From Chthoniobacteraceae bacterium (GTDB lineage: Bacteria; Verrucomicrobiota; Verrucomicrobiia; Chthoniobacterales; Chthoniobacteraceae), in NCBI GenBank assembly GCA_947449735.1, contig CANFTB010000042.1, positions 1 through 42,243 on the forward strand: a stretch of 42,243 nt of DNA, read 5' to 3'. The first letter of the stretch is position 1. Each line of letters begins with the position of its first letter. The notes below the pieces were generated by a model that was given only the letters and a program-made list of their open reading frames with translations, was not told the DNA's origin and did no database searches. Below are positions 25,084-34,224 of the stretch, piece by piece. The position numbers and the translations under genes were made by a program.

Positions 25084-25174
25084 CGCGGTAAGTGCCTCCG
25101 GGCATACCCTCGATAGAAAAATGCGTTAACTGTTGCTTTGACAAATACTCTTAAGAATCATTAGGAGCAGCCTA

Positions 25175-26143
25175 ATGACAGACAAACGAAACCCATCCAA
25201 ATCCGCGCGCCGCTACTTCAAGGGAGTCCGGTTCCGTCAAATCCGCGCCTTGGTGGAATTCGACCGCACTGGAGGGTTCACCTCCGCGGCCGCGGCACTG
25301 GAACTCTCAGTACCCAGCGTTTGGCAGCAAATCAGGGCTCTCGAATTGGACTACGGTGTCGCTTTGGTGGATTCCCGAGGTTCCCAAATGTTCCTGACAG
25401 CTGAGGGCCGTATGCTTGTCGATCTGGCTGCACCTTTGGTGGAGGGGTTTGATTCCCTGCGTTCCGCCTTTGAAGCGCTGAAGCAGACGGTCTCCTTGAC
25501 GCTCAGGGTGGTGGCGCCGGCGCCCATGCTCTGTGGTACTCTGCGGGAGCCGTTGATTTCTTACAGGAAGCAGTTTCCCGGCGTGAATTTGACGCTGATG
25601 GACAGGCCGTCCTTCACCGCTCGGCAGGTCATGGAACGGAACGAGGCGGACCTGGGCGTCATCGGCATTGCGAGAGGAGACGAGCCGCTGAAGCAATTTA
25701 ATGTTCAAACCCTCGCAACCTATCCTTTCCAGCTCATTTGCCCGAAAGATCACCCTTTGCTCAAGCTCGCACGCATCCGTCTTTCGGATCTTGCCGGACA
25801 GCCGCTCCTGCTCAGCGCGCCGGAATCAAGTTCGCACCGACAGATTCGCCATGCGTTTACCGAGGCGGGCCTCGAAAAAAAGATGAACGTCACGATGACT
25901 GCAACCGATCGGGACCTTCTGGTTGGTTATGTGCAAATGGGCTTGGGCGTGGCTATCGGGACGGGTGCAAACACGACCGCGCTGCAACAGGTCCTGCCAG
26001 GTGAGGTCGAGATAGAGCGGCGTGATTTAAGTGAACTCTTGGGACACGAGACGGTTGTGCTTATTCAGCGCAAAGGACGCTACGAGTTGCCGCACATCAG
26101 CGCGTTTCGCGAAGCAGTGCTTGAGGCGCTGTGCCGGCATTGA
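25175..26143 (+). CDS. LysR-family transcriptional regulator
   Basis: A 322-residue LysR-type regulator with an N-terminal winged helix-turn-helix (about 15-75: RFRQIRALVEFDRTGGFTSA...SVPSVWQQIRALELDYGVAL) and a C-terminal effector domain (about 100-310: LTLRVVAPAPMLCGTLREPL, FPGVNLTLMDR, EADLGVIGIARGDEPL). AGGAG lies eight bases before the ATG. LysR genes often control a divergent neighbour, which here is the broken FAD oxidoreductase, so the original target may have been lost. TTGACA at 25138-25143 was examined as a promoter but has no partner at the right distance. Confidence 0.93.
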   Translation: MTDKRNPSKSARRYFKGVRFRQIRALVEFDRTGGFTSAAAALELSVPSVWQQIRALELDYGVALVDSRGSQMFLTAEGRMLVDLAAPLVEGFDSLRSAFEALKQTVSLTLRVVAPAPMLCGTLREPLISYRKQFPGVNLTLMDRPSFTARQVMERNEADLGVIGIARGDEPLKQFNVQTLATYPFQLICPKDHPLLKLARIRLSDLAGQPLLLSAPESSSHRQIRHAFTEAGLEKKMNVTMTATDRDLLVGYVQMGLGVAIGTGANTTALQQVLPGEVEIERRDLSELLGHETVVLIQRKGRYELPHISAFREAVLEALCRH

Positions 26144-26232
26144 ACAGTCATCGGGTCCCTCAGAGCACGAGAGAACCATAGACGCCCGTACGCGCCTTCC
26201 ACGGCCACCGAAATGCGTCTTCGCTTGCGGCC

Positions 26233-27693
26233 CTACCTGCCTTCCCTTACCCACTGCTTCATGAGGGCGATGTTCTTTGCGATCTCAGGGTTCGGCTTGC
26301 GTCCCTGGTATGCGGCCATATCGGAGTCATAACGGACCTCGGGCTCGGGCGTCCGGCCCTTGTCGTCCGTCTGCTCCATCCAAACTTGCAGCTTTGAGCG
26401 CAGCCCTCGAAGTATCTCACCTCGCGAAGGATCGTCTGCAAGGTTGCGCACTTCCCAAGGATCTGCGGCAAGGTCGTAGAGTTCCTCGGGCGGGCGGGTC
26501 GTAGCAAAGATCAATCTCTGGATGTCGTCCACCAAGCCGGCAGCCTCGGCGGCTCGCAGGGCAATCAAGCAGGGTTTGTTGTCCTTGTAATTGTTGGGCT
26601 GAAGGTAAGGCCTATTGGGGAAAAAGTTGCGGATGTACTTCCACCTTTCGGTGCGCACGCTCCGGATATGGTCGACGGTTTCATCCGCACGGTCTCGCGC
26701 GCTGAATACTGCATCTCGAGGCTCGTAGCCCGTGGCCAGGACATTGCGCGCCTGCATCGTCTGGGGTTTCGCGATTACAGCTAGAGCCAGCGATGCCGCC
26801 GCCATGTCGATGTGTTCAACGAGGTCATGGCGCCGCTGTCCTCTCGGCAGCGCCGGGCCGCTCACAATGAACGGAATATGCGTTCCCTCGTCGTAAAGGA
26901 ACTGCTTCCCCCTTGCGTGGCTCACGCCGTGGTCGGTGATGAAAAAGACCACTGTATCATCGAGGATGCCCTCACTCCGCAAACGCTCCAGGATCTCGCC
27001 CACATGCCTGTCTGTGATGCGCACAGCGTCAAGCGTGGCCGCCCAGTCCTCTAGGATTGCCGGGGTCCTTGGGTAATAGGGAGGCAGCGGCAGATCGTCC
27101 TTCGCAGTAACACTGCCGAGCTGTGCTCTCGCGTCGGCAAGCTGCTTCGGAACGTCCCGGATCTTGCCTCCAAAGAGCTGAATCTGCGCAAAGAAAGGCT
27201 GTCCGGGCTTGCGCGTCTTCCAGTCGATCCCGTCGTAGCAGCTCTCGTCGTACTCAAAATTGTAGTCTGTCTTGCCCTTTCGCACCGCCGGATAGTAGCC
27301 GCCGTTTGAAGTGTAGTAGCCCGCCTGCTGAAAAAGCCTGGGAACCAGCTCCACATCGGCAGGCAGTTTGATCCTCTCGACTCCCACGCCGCTCCGGTGA
27401 TGGTGCGCCCCGATGCTTGTCTGGTACATCCCCGTGATCATTGCAGAGCGCGACGGCGAACAAATCGGTCCTGTGACAAAGGCGCGCTCGAAAAGCACGC
27501 CGCTTGCCGCCAGGCTGTCGATGTTCGGTGTTTCTATCGACTTCTCACCGTAACATCCAAAGTGGGGCGACATGTCCTCCGCAATCAGCCATAGAATATT
27601 CGGCCTCGAAGCTGGAGCCGGCGTATCAGCAGAGTGCGCGACGGCGATTAGAACGAAATGAAGAAGGGTGACCAGCGTAGAAATGCGTTTCAT
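26233..27693 (-). CDS. Secreted sulfatase (formylglycine type)
   Basis: A 486-residue sulfatase with a signal peptide (cleavage near AHS at 19-21). The formylglycine site is C78 in CSPSRSAMITG (Cys type, C-x-P-S-R), so it needs a formylglycine-generating enzyme or anSME, neither of which is in this window. Metal ligands are likely D40 in NILWLIAEDMSP and the Asp/His of ITDHGVSHARG, with DEGTHIPFIV following. It cleaves sulfate esters, probably on a polysaccharide. Its ATG overlaps the stop of the esterase gene upstream (ATGA, 27690-27693), and both are downstream of the beta-helix gene on the same strand, so it appears to be the last gene of a three-gene operon. Confidence 0.95.
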   Translation of the reverse strand: MKRISTLVTLLHFVLIAVAHSADTPAPASRPNILWLIAEDMSPHFGCYGEKSIETPNIDSLAASGVLFERAFVTGPICSPSRSAMITGMYQTSIGAHHHRSGVGVERIKLPADVELVPRLFQQAGYYTSNGGYYPAVRKGKTDYNFEYDESCYDGIDWKTRKPGQPFFAQIQLFGGKIRDVPKQLADARAQLGSVTAKDDLPLPPYYPRTPAILEDWAATLDAVRITDRHVGEILERLRSEGILDDTVVFFITDHGVSHARGKQFLYDEGTHIPFIVSGPALPRGQRRHDLVEHIDMAAASLALAVIAKPQTMQARNVLATGYEPRDAVFSARDRADETVDHIRSVRTERWKYIRNFFPNRPYLQPNNYKDNKPCLIALRAAEAAGLVDDIQRLIFATTRPPEELYDLAADPWEVRNLADDPSRGEILRGLRSKLQVWMEQTDDKGRTPEPEVRYDSDMAAYQGRKPNPEIAKNIALMKQWVREGR

Positions 27694-29036
27694 TTTTGCG
27701 TGCTAACGAGTTTCCAAAACCACCCCCTCAGCTGCTGCGTAGAGGGCCGGTCGTCAAGAAACATGGCGGTCGAATGAAAGCCCAGACCGGAGTCCGCCCA
27801 CGTGACCTGAGTGTTCATAACGTCCATCACGGGCTGAAACTTCTCCCGGGGATTATCGGTCTGGAAGACAGCCTTGCCCTGGAACCGAACCCCCCGTTCG
27901 AGAGCCCCCTGCAGGGTTGCGCCATTCCATCCGTCGCCGTCGTAGTGCTGGCACGCGTGGAAGCCCTTCCACAAGGCCGCAATGCTGTCGTTGCGCAGGC
28001 CGATGTAGCCGCATGCGATCGCTCCGCGCGAAAAGCCGGTGAGCACAACGTTTTCGCGATCGCCCCCAAACTTGCTGCAGACCTCGGCCACCATCTTCAA
28101 AGCGTGCTCTGCCGTTTCATCTGCATTGCCCCAGCCGTTCTCAACCACCCTTCCAGCTGCGCGATCGACAAAGGGCAACCCGAGGCAGATCGCGCCTCTG
28201 CCCTGCGTGATGCCGTGACCGATCACGCACTGTTCGGGGAAGCCGGTTGAGTAGCATGCGGGCGCAAAAAACACATTCCCCGGGAATTCGACGACCACCG
28301 GATAAGCGTTCCCGGGCCGCCAGTCCTCTGGAAGATGCAACACGCTGTAGATGCCCGTACCTTCGTCAGATGGTAAACGGTAGCGGACCCTTTTGCCCGG
28401 GGCGGGAAGCGCGTCCTCAAGATCGGGAACGTCCAATCGGCCGGAGGGCCGCTTCCAAACGGGAGCCTGCCCCCGCGCAGCGAGGTTGCGCACTTCCACC
28501 GACACCGCCCTCGTGATGCGCGGAGTCAGCCTGGCCTGAACGCAGCTCTTGTCCCCGGCTCTCGCAGGACCGGGAGCGGGTTCAGCCAGCATGACTTGCA
28601 CTTGCTTTACATCACCCGGATTGAGCTTCGGAGTCCCGTCTGGAAAGGCGGCCCTGAGCTCGCAGGAGAAAACGCGAGACTCCTTGGGGGCAAGAACCGC
28701 CTGGTCGAGCACGGCGTCCCAGCCATGGTTTCCCACGACCCATAACATCACTCCCGCGGGGTTGTCTCCCGTGTTCACGACCTCGCACTCCACCGTTGCC
28801 CGCCCGGCGAGATTCCAGCCCTCCTTGGGTGCGGGAACCGCCGCCCACGCATGTCGCTCCGCCTTCACCGCGGATAGCCTGAGCACGCCGTCACTCCAGT
28901 CCGCGCGGATGTCGCGCTGCGCACCAAGGTCGGCGTTGCTGCGGAGATGCGCGGTCAACGAGTCGGGCGGTCCCGCGGAGGCGGCCTGGAGCAGGCTCGC
29001 AAAAAGGAACATCCAGGCCATGCTTAAATGTCTCAT
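27690..29036 (-). CDS. Secreted alpha/beta-hydrolase, esterase-like
   Basis: A 448-residue protein with a signal peptide (cleavage near SAG at 20-22). Residues about 25-190 form a beta-rich N-terminal region with no family I can name; the hydrolase domain starts near 220 (RYRLPSDEGTGIYSVLHLPE) and has the nucleophile elbow GFSRG with S336 after GDRENVVLT. A likely catalytic His is in LGFHSTAMFLDD near the end. Such proteins in sulfatase clusters remove acetyl or other acyl groups from polysaccharides; the exact bond is unknown. It overlaps the sulfatase start by four bases, and is 79 bases downstream of the beta-helix gene. Confidence 0.8.
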   Translation of the reverse strand: MRHLSMAWMFLFASLLQAASAGPPDSLTAHLRSNADLGAQRDIRADWSDGVLRLSAVKAERHAWAAVPAPKEGWNLAGRATVECEVVNTGDNPAGVMLWVVGNHGWDAVLDQAVLAPKESRVFSCELRAAFPDGTPKLNPGDVKQVQVMLAEPAPGPARAGDKSCVQARLTPRITRAVSVEVRNLAARGQAPVWKRPSGRLDVPDLEDALPAPGKRVRYRLPSDEGTGIYSVLHLPEDWRPGNAYPVVVEFPGNVFFAPACYSTGFPEQCVIGHGITQGRGAICLGLPFVDRAAGRVVENGWGNADETAEHALKMVAEVCSKFGGDRENVVLTGFSRGAIACGYIGLRNDSIAALWKGFHACQHYDGDGWNGATLQGALERGVRFQGKAVFQTDNPREKFQPVMDVMNTQVTWADSGLGFHSTAMFLDDRPSTQQLRGWFWKLVSTQK

Positions 29037-29115
29037 ATTTCGGATCCAAACGTCGCTTCACGGCTTTTGCGATTTCCCGACAAAATAAGCAAGACCATCA
29101 TTGGCAGCACCTTCT

Positions 29116-31074
29116 TCATTCGTCTTGAGCCCCGCTTTTTTTCCGTCGCACGTCCCTCAGAAGCACGCCATCAAAGAGGATATCCTCCGTGCCGTCTAAT
29201 CCTAGCATGGAGCTTTGGGATAGGGGGTCCGCCAGAGTCTGCCCATCAAGATCAAGGAGCCTGTTATTGTTGATTTTAACGGAGCTGCTATTCCTCAAGA
29301 GAATCGCCTGGCGCCCCGCCGCATCCCGCGGCCGAGCGATCATGGTGGCCCGGACCGGCGCTTCGAAGTTGTTGTTCTCTACAAGCGCTCCCTGGACTCC
29401 TGCAAGGCTCAGCGCCGGCCCCCCGCTTCGGGTGATTGAGTTGTGAGTGATGATGAGTCGCTCAATGGGCGGCACGCCCTCTTTTCCCTGCGCATTGTGT
29501 GCACGGGCCTCGATCGCGGAGGCATTGGGGCGCGGGCTCACGTCGATAAAGGAGTTCCCGTCGATTGTGATATCGCTTGGGATGCCACCCACCAGACCCA
29601 TACCGGTGTTGAGTGAGATATTGGCTCCCATCCGGGTGAAAGTGCATCCCCGCACAGTGCCTGGGCCAGACATGATGAGCAGACGCTGAAAGTTGTCCTC
29701 CCAACGGCAGTTTTGAACCAGCCATCCAGCACATTCGTGCTCGGGCCACTCCGCCTGCGCTTCGGCAAAGGGCGCGGCATCCCGGTCGAGTGTGACTTCA
29801 AATTCCCTGATGGTAGCGAGCCTTGCTTCGCCAAGAAAGACGCCGGTCTTCCGATGGATGAAGCGCAACCGATCGCCCGAGCGCGCGTTGGCAAGAGTGG
29901 GACGCAGAGCACCGTTCGGCTCGAACATCACCCGGTGCCCGGACACCGAAACCACCTTGCCCCAAATGCCGTGAAAATTTTGCAGATCGTCCGCCGTGTG
30001 GCGTATGGTCACGTTGTCGAGAGTGGACCCGTGGCGCGTGGAGCGGCACAGAAAGCCGTCAGCCCCCTTCCACTGGCTCGTGCCGGGACGGGGGCCGAAA
30101 TAGCAGTCCTTCCACAAATGCGCGCCGTCGCCTCCCATTTCGCTCGGCCCGCCCTTGGCTACATAAACGCTGACTCCGTGTAGCGTCACGTTCGCCGAGT
30201 CCTCGAGCACAATCGCGCCTGCCGATGTGTAGAGGCACGACAAACCATCCCCCACCCGCAGCACCCCGAGCTCACCATAAGCCCGCTCCCAGTCCGGATC
30301 ATGAACCCGCTCCATGAGATCAGCGTCCAGCATGTTGATCCAGTAGCGGCCGCCTTCGGAGGCGGTGATGTGCTTGTAACGCAGCTTGCGAACGCCGGGC
30401 TGCAAATCGGAGAGCGGCGCGCAGAAACGGCCGTCACCTTTAAACGGGAAAAGGCGCTGTTCGTCGCCGCCCTTGTACGACTCGGGTACGACCACTCCCG
30501 GTGAAGGCTGGATTTCAAAGCGGTTGCCTTCGCGGTCTATCTGCGTGATCCGGCCTTCTATACAGCCGCGGGTGGCACGGTCGACAACTGCCCCGCGGAG
30601 AACAATGTTACGGCAATTGCGAAAGCCGATGCACCGGTGCCCGGGCGGCATCTGCGTGTCGTCCAGTTCAAACCAGAAAGTGGCTCCTGTCGCGTCGATG
30701 ACAAACGAATGCTCGGCGTCACGCTGCATGTCATAAAAGCCTAGGGGAAAGACAACCTTGGCTCCTTGATAGGACTCCTGGCCAAAACGATAGTCGCCAG
30801 GCGGGATGCGAATTTGGGCCGTTCCTTCAGCAAACGCCTCTTTAATCGTTTGCGAGAGGCTCGCACCCCGCTCGCGTTGCGCCGCCTGTTCTGAGTCGGT
30901 GAATCGCGGCCCCGCCGGCGCATCAAAACTGAATCTCGCGGCACTGGGGGGAGCTGACTCAGAAGCCAGAATCTCGCGCTGAAGCGGCGTGAGTGTTTGC
31001 GGGGCAGGACCTGCAAGGGCTGCTGGCAGGACGGCCAGGAGCACTCCGGCGGTTGTGGTTATGGAGCGGAACAT
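29116..31074 (-). CDS. Secreted right-handed beta-helix (pectate lyase-like) protein
   Basis: A 652-residue protein with a signal peptide (MFRSITTTAGVLLAVLPAALA). After an N-terminal stretch with TIKEAFAEGTAQIRIPPGDY, the typical pectate-lyase-superfamily opening, there are many short beta-helix rungs, for example NIVLRGAVVDRATRG, NVTLHGVSVYVAKGG, DITIDGNSFIDVSP, RLIITHNSITRSGGPAL, ALVENNNFEAPV and SVKINNNRLLDLDG. The fold is clear; the activity is not: it could be a lyase, a glycosidase or an epimerase. The ATG at 31074 is preferred to a GTG one codon before. It leads an apparent operon with the esterase and sulfatase, pointing to a shared glycan substrate. Confidence 0.85.
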   Translation of the reverse strand: MFRSITTTAGVLLAVLPAALAGPAPQTLTPLQREILASESAPPSAARFSFDAPAGPRFTDSEQAAQRERGASLSQTIKEAFAEGTAQIRIPPGDYRFGQESYQGAKVVFPLGFYDMQRDAEHSFVIDATGATFWFELDDTQMPPGHRCIGFRNCRNIVLRGAVVDRATRGCIEGRITQIDREGNRFEIQPSPGVVVPESYKGGDEQRLFPFKGDGRFCAPLSDLQPGVRKLRYKHITASEGGRYWINMLDADLMERVHDPDWERAYGELGVLRVGDGLSCLYTSAGAIVLEDSANVTLHGVSVYVAKGGPSEMGGDGAHLWKDCYFGPRPGTSQWKGADGFLCRSTRHGSTLDNVTIRHTADDLQNFHGIWGKVVSVSGHRVMFEPNGALRPTLANARSGDRLRFIHRKTGVFLGEARLATIREFEVTLDRDAAPFAEAQAEWPEHECAGWLVQNCRWEDNFQRLLIMSGPGTVRGCTFTRMGANISLNTGMGLVGGIPSDITIDGNSFIDVSPRPNASAIEARAHNAQGKEGVPPIERLIITHNSITRSGGPALSLAGVQGALVENNNFEAPVRATMIARPRDAAGRQAILLRNSSSVKINNNRLLDLDGQTLADPLSQSSMLGLDGTEDILFDGVLLRDVRRKKSGAQDE

Positions 31075-31704
31075 CACATTATCATTGGCCGCCGGGGACC
31101 AGGCGGGTTGATTGCCTGCTTCCGGCCGGTTCTCATGATGCGGACTCCGGGGTCTTATGGCAACCGGTGAACAGGCGTTTCATCCGCAGTGCTTGCAGCC
31201 TGCGGAGAACCGGTTCGCAGGTCATGTTGGTCTCCCCTGAGGACTGTGGCTGGAAAAGCTCCATTGCTGGTCCGCCCCGGCACTACCGGGCGAGGTAGCG
31301 GCAAGGCTTTCGCGGCGCGGATGATAAAAGCTTTGGGCGGCGTCGACTTACTTGCTACGATTACGGGAGAACCCTTCTCTCTCCGGATATTTCCGCTAAG
31401 AACAGCGTAGCCATGCGGTTAGCTTCCGGTAGGCGAGTCGGCTATAAGTTCCCTTCTGCCCCCGCAGGGCCAGCCTTGCGCAAAATACCCGGCCCATGAT
31501 TTCAGCCAGCCATCCCAACCAGTCGTGCTTTGAGCGTCCGCAGGGCCGCCTCACTTTGTGGATTCTCGAGTGCTTAAAGGCGACGATCCGCCGCTTGGGC
31601 GTCGCGCCGGTTCAGGGGCGGGTTTCCTGCACCGTACGGGCGCCACAAACTAACCCTGCCGCCCGCAGAACTCTACGCCAGGCTCCGCTTCACTTCGTCG
31701 CCCC
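31075..31704. other. 630-base region between divergent operons, no gene supported
   Basis: It separates the beta-helix operon (minus) and the TPR-peptidase/MoxR operon (plus). The part nearest the beta-helix gene contains the nested inverted repeat at 31162-31215. Short frames such as 31189-31410 (including RMIKALGGVDLLATITGEPF) have some coding texture, but no start signal or family match. A GGGAGAACCCTTCTCTCTCC-like imperfect palindrome sits near 31362-31381. No RNA gene was recognised. Confidence 0.5.
31162..31215. repeat. Nested inverted repeat with two AACCGGT boxes
   Basis: AACCGGT (31162-31168) pairs with ACCGGTT (31209-31215), and inside it CCGCAG (31184-31189) pairs with CTGCGG (31200-31205) around a 10-base loop. 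AACCGGTT at 31208-31215 is also a perfect 8-bp palindrome, and the two AACCGGT copies start 46 bases apart. It lies about 90-140 bases upstream of the beta-helix gene start, where an operator pair or a leader RNA structure would fit. Confidence 0.35.
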
Positions 31705-34224
31705 GTGAAGGCTACTGGCGGACGGATTCAAATACTTGTGGGCGCTGTTTTAATCGCAGCTGCGCTTTCGCGCCCTGCACTGGGAGAACGCCCCGACTCA
31801 CCGGCAGCGGTCCGCGCCTTCTGGAATGCCGGCCGTTATGAAGAACTGGCGCAGCTTTCCGAGCGCAAGCAAGGGCAGTCCTTTCTGCTCCACGAAGGCT
31901 GGCTGGCCGGTGAAGCGCTCCTGCTTTTGAATCGTCCAGCCGAGGCTCTAAAAATCGCGGCATCTCTTGATGAAAGCGCGCCCAGGGGAATGACGGGCGC
32001 CTATCTGCGCTTTCGCAGCGCACAGGTCCGCGGAGCCAGCGCCGCGGCTCGTACGATTGCAGAGGAGAGAGTCCGGCGCCCGGATGTGGCCTATGGATTT
32101 GGACGCGGCTCGCTGGATTCGGTGCTTTTGGGGCGCATGAAACTGGCGGCCGGGGAGGATGCCAAGTCCGTGCTGGATACTTTGTTTGAAAAGGCCGCGA
32201 CCCAGGATCCAAACTGCGAGGAGGCCTATGAAGCGATCGCGGAACTGGCTTTGGAGCGGGGCGATGCGGAACTGGCGGCCAAAAAGGCCTCCGAAGGGGT
32301 CCGTCGTTTTCCAACCAACGCACGGCTACTGGCCCAACTCGGCGAGGCTCTCCAGTGGACTTCCCCGAAGGAGGCGCTGCGCCACTGGCAGCGCGCATTG
32401 GAACTCAATCCCCGCGAGGAGGCCGCGCTAGCCGCGCTAGCCGAAGACCGCTTCCGCCACGAGGACAGCGCGGGTTTTGAGAAGCTCCTTTCAAAGCTTC
32501 CACAATGGAGCGTTTCCCGCGCAGCCCTGAGCCTTGCACAGGCCGCCCTCGGTGCCGACAAGGCCCGCACGACGAGCCTTCTGAAACTGCACTCGAAGAA
32601 CGCTCCGGCTCTTGTGAAGGCCGGCGCGTTGCTGTCCGAGCGCTACCGTTTTGCTGAGGCGGCGGAGATTCAGAAAGCGGCCATGGCGGCCGATCCGCTC
32701 CTCACCACGGCCCGACGTGATCTCGCCGAGGATCTTCTGCGCCTCGGACGCACCGACGAGGCCTGGCCCCTCTTGGAAGCAGTCCACAAGGAGGACGGCT
32801 ACGACGTCACCACTTTCAATCTTCTGGAGCTCAAGGAAAGGGTAGCAGGATTCACCAAAATCGAGACGCCCCACTTCGCGCTCCACATGGATCCGCTGGA
32901 GGCTTCGGTGTACGGTGACCGAGTCGGCCGGCTCCTCGAGCGCGCCTATGAAAAGCTCACAGCCAAATACGGCTTCACACCCGCACAGCGCACGCATGTG
33001 GAGATTTTTCCCGACCAGAAAGACTTCGCGGTTCGCACCTTCGGCGTGCCGGGTGGGGACGGCTACCTCGGTGTCTGTTTCGGGCCGGTGATCACCGCAC
33101 CAAGTCCCGCATCCCCCCGCGCCGCGGGCCACAGCTGGGAAGCAACGCTCTGGCACGAATTTACGCACACCATCACACTTTCCCTCACCCGCAACCGAAT
33201 GCCGCGCTGGTTGAGCGAGGGGATCTCCGTTTTCGAGGAGCAGCAGGCCAACCCTGGCTGGGGCCAACGCTTCCTTCCCCGTCATGCGCCCCGCCTGCTC
33301 GCGGGCGAGTGCACGCCCGTGGACGAGATGGCTTCGGCCTTCCGCTCCGGTGACGGAGCAGCTCTGGACTTCGCCTATTTCCAAGCGGGCCTCATTGTGG
33401 AATGGATGGTTCAAAAGGCCGGCATGAACGTCCTCAAGGCGCTGCTTGCCGATCTGGCTTCCGGGAGCGAATTGAACGCTGCCATCGTCAAGCGCTACGG
33501 ACCAATGCCAAAGGTTAATTCAGAATTTTCCAAATACGCCACGGAATGGGCCCGAAAATCGGCGGGCGGCCTCGCATGGAAAGTCCAAACGCAGCCAGAC
33601 CAGCGGACCTCAGGCACTCCTAAAACGTACGAAGACCTGGTGGAGTCTGCGCGCAAATTCTTGGCAAGCAACGATCTGAAATCCGCAAGGGAGACCCTGG
33701 AGTCTGCCCTCCAATCGCCCCCCTCAGTCTCCGACCCCGAGGGCGTCTACCCGCTCCTGGCGAAAGTTTACAGAAGGTTGGGGTTGGAAAAAGAGGAGGC
33801 CAGCGCCCTCGAGAGCGGACTCGAGAGAATGGCGGATCTGCCAGGCGCCCACGAGCGCCTCACCCAAATCTACTCCGGATGGCGCGACTGGTACGCCCTG
33901 GAACGCACCTCCGAAAACAGCCTTGGGGTCAGCCCCATGTCCCTCCCTGTTGTGGAAAGCCTGCTCAAAGCGCAGGAGGGCGCGGGCCGTTCTGCGGCCG
34001 CCGCCGAGTCCTGCCGGAAGGCGCTCGCGCTGGACCCCGGTCGCGCTCCGAGATGGCATTCTCTGCTTGGAAGGCTCTTGGAAAAAACAGCACCCGCCGA
34101 GGCGCGCATTCATCTGCTGGAAGCCCTCGAAATCAATCCCAGGGACAGGGAGGCTCTCCAAGCACTCGCCCGCATTTCCAGCTCGAAAAATCCGCAAGGA
34201 ACGCAAACCCCGGAAAAACCATGA
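31705..34224 (+). CDS. TPR protein with gluzincin (peptidase MA-like) domain
   Basis: An 839-residue protein with an N-terminal signal or anchor (about 8-26). Two sets of TPR-like helices flank a metallopeptidase domain: the first about 30-370 (e.g. EEAYEAIAELALERGDAELA; ALRHWQRALELNPREEAALA), the second about 640-825 (ending LLEALEINPRDREALQALAR). Between them (about 385-600) is a peptidase-MA-type domain with zinc motif HEFTH (H484-H488) and third-ligand Glu E505 in RWLSEGISVFEEQ. The GTG at 31705 is the first in-frame start before the hydrophobic stretch. Its stop overlaps the next start (ATGA, 34221-34224). Likely periplasmic; the substrate is unknown. Confidence 0.85.
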   Translation: MKATGGRIQILVGAVLIAAALSRPALGERPDSPAAVRAFWNAGRYEELAQLSERKQGQSFLLHEGWLAGEALLLLNRPAEALKIAASLDESAPRGMTGAYLRFRSAQVRGASAAARTIAEERVRRPDVAYGFGRGSLDSVLLGRMKLAAGEDAKSVLDTLFEKAATQDPNCEEAYEAIAELALERGDAELAAKKASEGVRRFPTNARLLAQLGEALQWTSPKEALRHWQRALELNPREEAALAALAEDRFRHEDSAGFEKLLSKLPQWSVSRAALSLAQAALGADKARTTSLLKLHSKNAPALVKAGALLSERYRFAEAAEIQKAAMAADPLLTTARRDLAEDLLRLGRTDEAWPLLEAVHKEDGYDVTTFNLLELKERVAGFTKIETPHFALHMDPLEASVYGDRVGRLLERAYEKLTAKYGFTPAQRTHVEIFPDQKDFAVRTFGVPGGDGYLGVCFGPVITAPSPASPRAAGHSWEATLWHEFTHTITLSLTRNRMPRWLSEGISVFEEQQANPGWGQRFLPRHAPRLLAGECTPVDEMASAFRSGDGAALDFAYFQAGLIVEWMVQKAGMNVLKALLADLASGSELNAAIVKRYGPMPKVNSEFSKYATEWARKSAGGLAWKVQTQPDQRTSGTPKTYEDLVESARKFLASNDLKSARETLESALQSPPSVSDPEGVYPLLAKVYRRLGLEKEEASALESGLERMADLPGAHERLTQIYSGWRDWYALERTSENSLGVSPMSLPVVESLLKAQEGAGRSAAAAESCRKALALDPGRAPRWHSLLGRLLEKTAPAEARIHLLEALEINPRDREALQALARISSSKNPQGTQTPEKP

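Noticed and set aside
25138..25143. TTGACA as -35 box of the LysR gene
   Set aside because: The position 17 bases downstream falls on the ribosome binding site and has no -10-like sequence.
31189..31410. 73-residue open frame in the intergenic region
   Set aside because: No ribosome binding site or recognisable sequence; its first part overlaps the nested inverted repeat.
33879..34220. N-terminal extension of the DUF4159 frame
   Set aside because: The open frame extends upstream inside the TPR-peptidase gene, but the ATG at 34221 overlapping the TPR stop starts a proper signal peptide.
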